Source: a virus. Taken from it: DNA of 29,706 bases. Of the stretch, positions 28,770 through 29,706 are shown piece by piece. The translations under genes and the position numbers were made by a program. The stretch's first letter is position 1. The number at the start of each line of letters is the position of its first letter. The stretch lies in IMG/VR virus record IMGVR_UViG_3300042520_000070, positions 1 through 29,706 of that record; one strand, given 5' to 3'. A model generated the notes under the pieces. The model searched no databases and was not told the DNA's origin. It saw nothing but the letters and a program-made list of their open reading frames with translations.

Positions 28770-29181
28770 TGCCAGCCTTGTCAATGATCAGCTTTTGCTT
28801 GCGTGGTTTGGCCTCTGGCGTGTTGGGTATGCTCACATGCGTCCAGCGGTCAAACTCGCGGATCACTTGGTCAAACCCAAGGTCTGAAGCAATGATTGCT
28901 CTGACCACTTCGTCTGGCGTCATAGCGGGTACACGAATGTCAGCAGCACAGCCGATCCGATGCTGAGAAGTATCTTTACTGCCCACAGCGTCATTGACAG
29001 CTTTTGATCGGAAAGCTGAATTGACCATGATGGGCTTGCCACCCAAGACGGTTTTAAGTTCTTCAAGGAATTCAGCCAGGCGTTTAATGTTCTCAAGTTC
29101 AGCATCGTTTGGTGTGTTATCTAGCGCACGGTGGTCTGTGTGCGTAAGTTCTTCTAAAGTAAAGTGATCGGTCAAGTTCAT
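28753..29181 (-). CDS. Endolysin, peptidase M15 type (D-Ala-D-Ala carboxypeptidase fold)
   Basis: A 142-residue lysis enzyme. The family core is NSAFRSKAVNDAVGSKDTSQ followed by HRIGCAADIRVP, with probable zinc ligands H74, D81 and H115 (WTHVS). The M15_3 peptidase fold cuts peptide cross-bridges in peptidoglycan. There is no signal peptide, so release depends on the holin upstream. The ATG overlaps the holin stop. The 3' end overlaps the early operon's last gene. Confidence 0.9.
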   Translation of the reverse strand: MNLTDHFTLEELTHTDHRALDNTPNDAELENIKRLAEFLEELKTVLGGKPIMVNSAFRSKAVNDAVGSKDTSQHRIGCAADIRVPAMTPDEVVRAIIASDLGFDQVIREFDRWTHVSIPNTPEAKPRKQKLIIDKAGTRAFA

Positions 29182-29588
29182 TTTTTAGACCTCATGTCTG
29201 CAAGTTTTTCAACTGTACGGCCACCAAAATACGCCAAGAAAATAATCTGGCCCCATTGGCCTAAGAGATTGACATAACTTTCTTGCGCGTTGTAGCCAAA
29301 GGCTGACATCATGGTGAACACAAAATAGGCCACAAAGATGGCTATAAGGGCCATAGGACGAATGTTTTTAGACAGCCAAGAGTCAGACCCCATGTCAGCT
29401 TTCCAGCGGTCTGAGATGTTTTCTTGCTCTACCTCAAACAGCTTGGTGTCGTTGGCCATCTTGGCCAGTTCGCCATCTTGCGCCATTTTAGAAAGTTCCA
29501 GTTGTGCCTTGGCTTTAGCCTCTGGGTCTGGAATCAACTTGTCAATGAGCTTGCCGCCCACGTTTAGAAGTGCATCTAATCCAATCAT
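29178..29588 (-). CDS. Holin, GTA/3TM-type
   Basis: A 136-residue protein. Residues 1-75 are a charged helical head (DPEAKAKAQLELSKMAQDGE and following). Hydrophobic helices follow at about 78-97 (PMALIAIFVAYFVFTMMSAF) and 107-122 (NLLGQWGQIIFLAYFGG). SWLSKNIRPMALI and GGRTVEKL are typical of the 'Holin of 3TMs' family. It opens the inner membrane so the M15 endolysin can reach the wall. AAGGAG lies upstream within the preceding gene. Confidence 0.83.
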   Translation of the reverse strand: MIGLDALLNVGGKLIDKLIPDPEAKAKAQLELSKMAQDGELAKMANDTKLFEVEQENISDRWKADMGSDSWLSKNIRPMALIAIFVAYFVFTMMSAFGYNAQESYVNLLGQWGQIIFLAYFGGRTVEKLADMRSKK

Positions 29589-29706
29589 TGTTTGCTCCTT
29601 GAAAGCATGGTTGCTGCAATTTCCATCATGGTTCTTGTCACCTGAATGTCGGTGGGTTCATTATCCCAGCCCACAGTAATTTGGCCAACAAACCGGCTTG
29701 GATCAG
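29585..29706 (-). CDS. 3' end of a gene upstream of holin (partial)
   Basis: The last 39 codons of a minus-strand gene that enters from the right edge: DPSRFVGQITVGWDNEPTDI, then QVTRTMMEIAATMLSRSKQ and TGA. Its stop overlaps the holin ATG. The fragment is too short to identify. It could be another lysis-cassette or tail protein. Confidence 0.5.
   Translation of the reverse strand, partial: DPSRFVGQITVGWDNEPTDIQVTRTMMEIAATMLSRSKQ

Noticed and set aside
1-29706. tRNA genes, integrase, attachment sites or terminal repeats
   Set aside because: None found by eye: no cloverleaf-like segment with CCA context, no recombinase motifs among the proteins, and no matching sequence between the two window ends.

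Overview
The window is most of a tailed-phage genome (or prophage-like contig) with a P22-type short-tailed (podovirus) virion. The diagnostic set is a P22-like portal of about 730 residues, a scaffolding protein, a P22-type coat protein, a gp4-like tail accessory factor and a gp10-like packaged-DNA stabilisation protein, with a two-subunit terminase. Medium GC, the small-protein families and the methyltransferase type resemble phages of Betaproteobacteria (Burkholderiales). That host call is inference; nothing in the sequence fixes it. No integrase, tRNA, rRNA, CRISPR array or host gene was seen.

Layout. From 1 to about 16.3 kb, on the minus strand, lies the packaging and virion block. Read in transcription order it runs: small terminase, large terminase, three tiny basic proteins, portal, two small genes, a receptor-binding/tail block (527-aa repeat protein, two small proteins, a 205-aa tail protein, a beta-helix tailspike), a small gene, scaffold, coat, two small head proteins, gp4-like, gp10-like and a 231-aa needle-position protein. 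A plus-strand HNH homing-type endonuclease gene interrupts the block between gp4 and gp10. From 16.3 to 18 kb are a terminase/RusA segment and two noncoding repeat regions: a DnaA-box cluster (16461-16549) and an array of about 17 copies of a GTAC-centred 10-bp unit (17665-17943). From 18 to 21.7 kb is a minus-strand replication/control operon: HTH repressor, C5 methyltransferase (with a second, almost fully overlapping frame), Toprim-RepA-type primase-helicase and a PAPS-reductase-family protein.

From 21.87 to 28.77 kb is a plus-strand early operon, tightly packed with ATGA overlaps. It holds a small membrane protein, a Sak4-like ATPase, a DUF669-type SSB-like protein, a Cas4-like nuclease, an SF2 helicase, a glutaredoxin and several small unknown proteins. 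The 125-bp gap at 21743-21866 separates it from the divergent repressor operon and is the obvious transcriptional control point. The right end (28.75 kb on) carries minus-strand lysis genes (holin, then M15 endolysin). If the molecule is circular or circularly permuted, the missing part (probably ejection proteins) lies between the needle-position gene at the left edge and the lysis genes at the right edge.

Most notable points: the two-frame overlap at the methyltransferase; the iteron array and its dyads; the DnaA-box cluster with an adjacent AT-rich tract; the HNH gene whose ribosome-binding site and that of gp10 lie in opposite arms of one inverted repeat; and a series of hairpins between the capsid genes. 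All family names come from remembered motifs, not from database searches.
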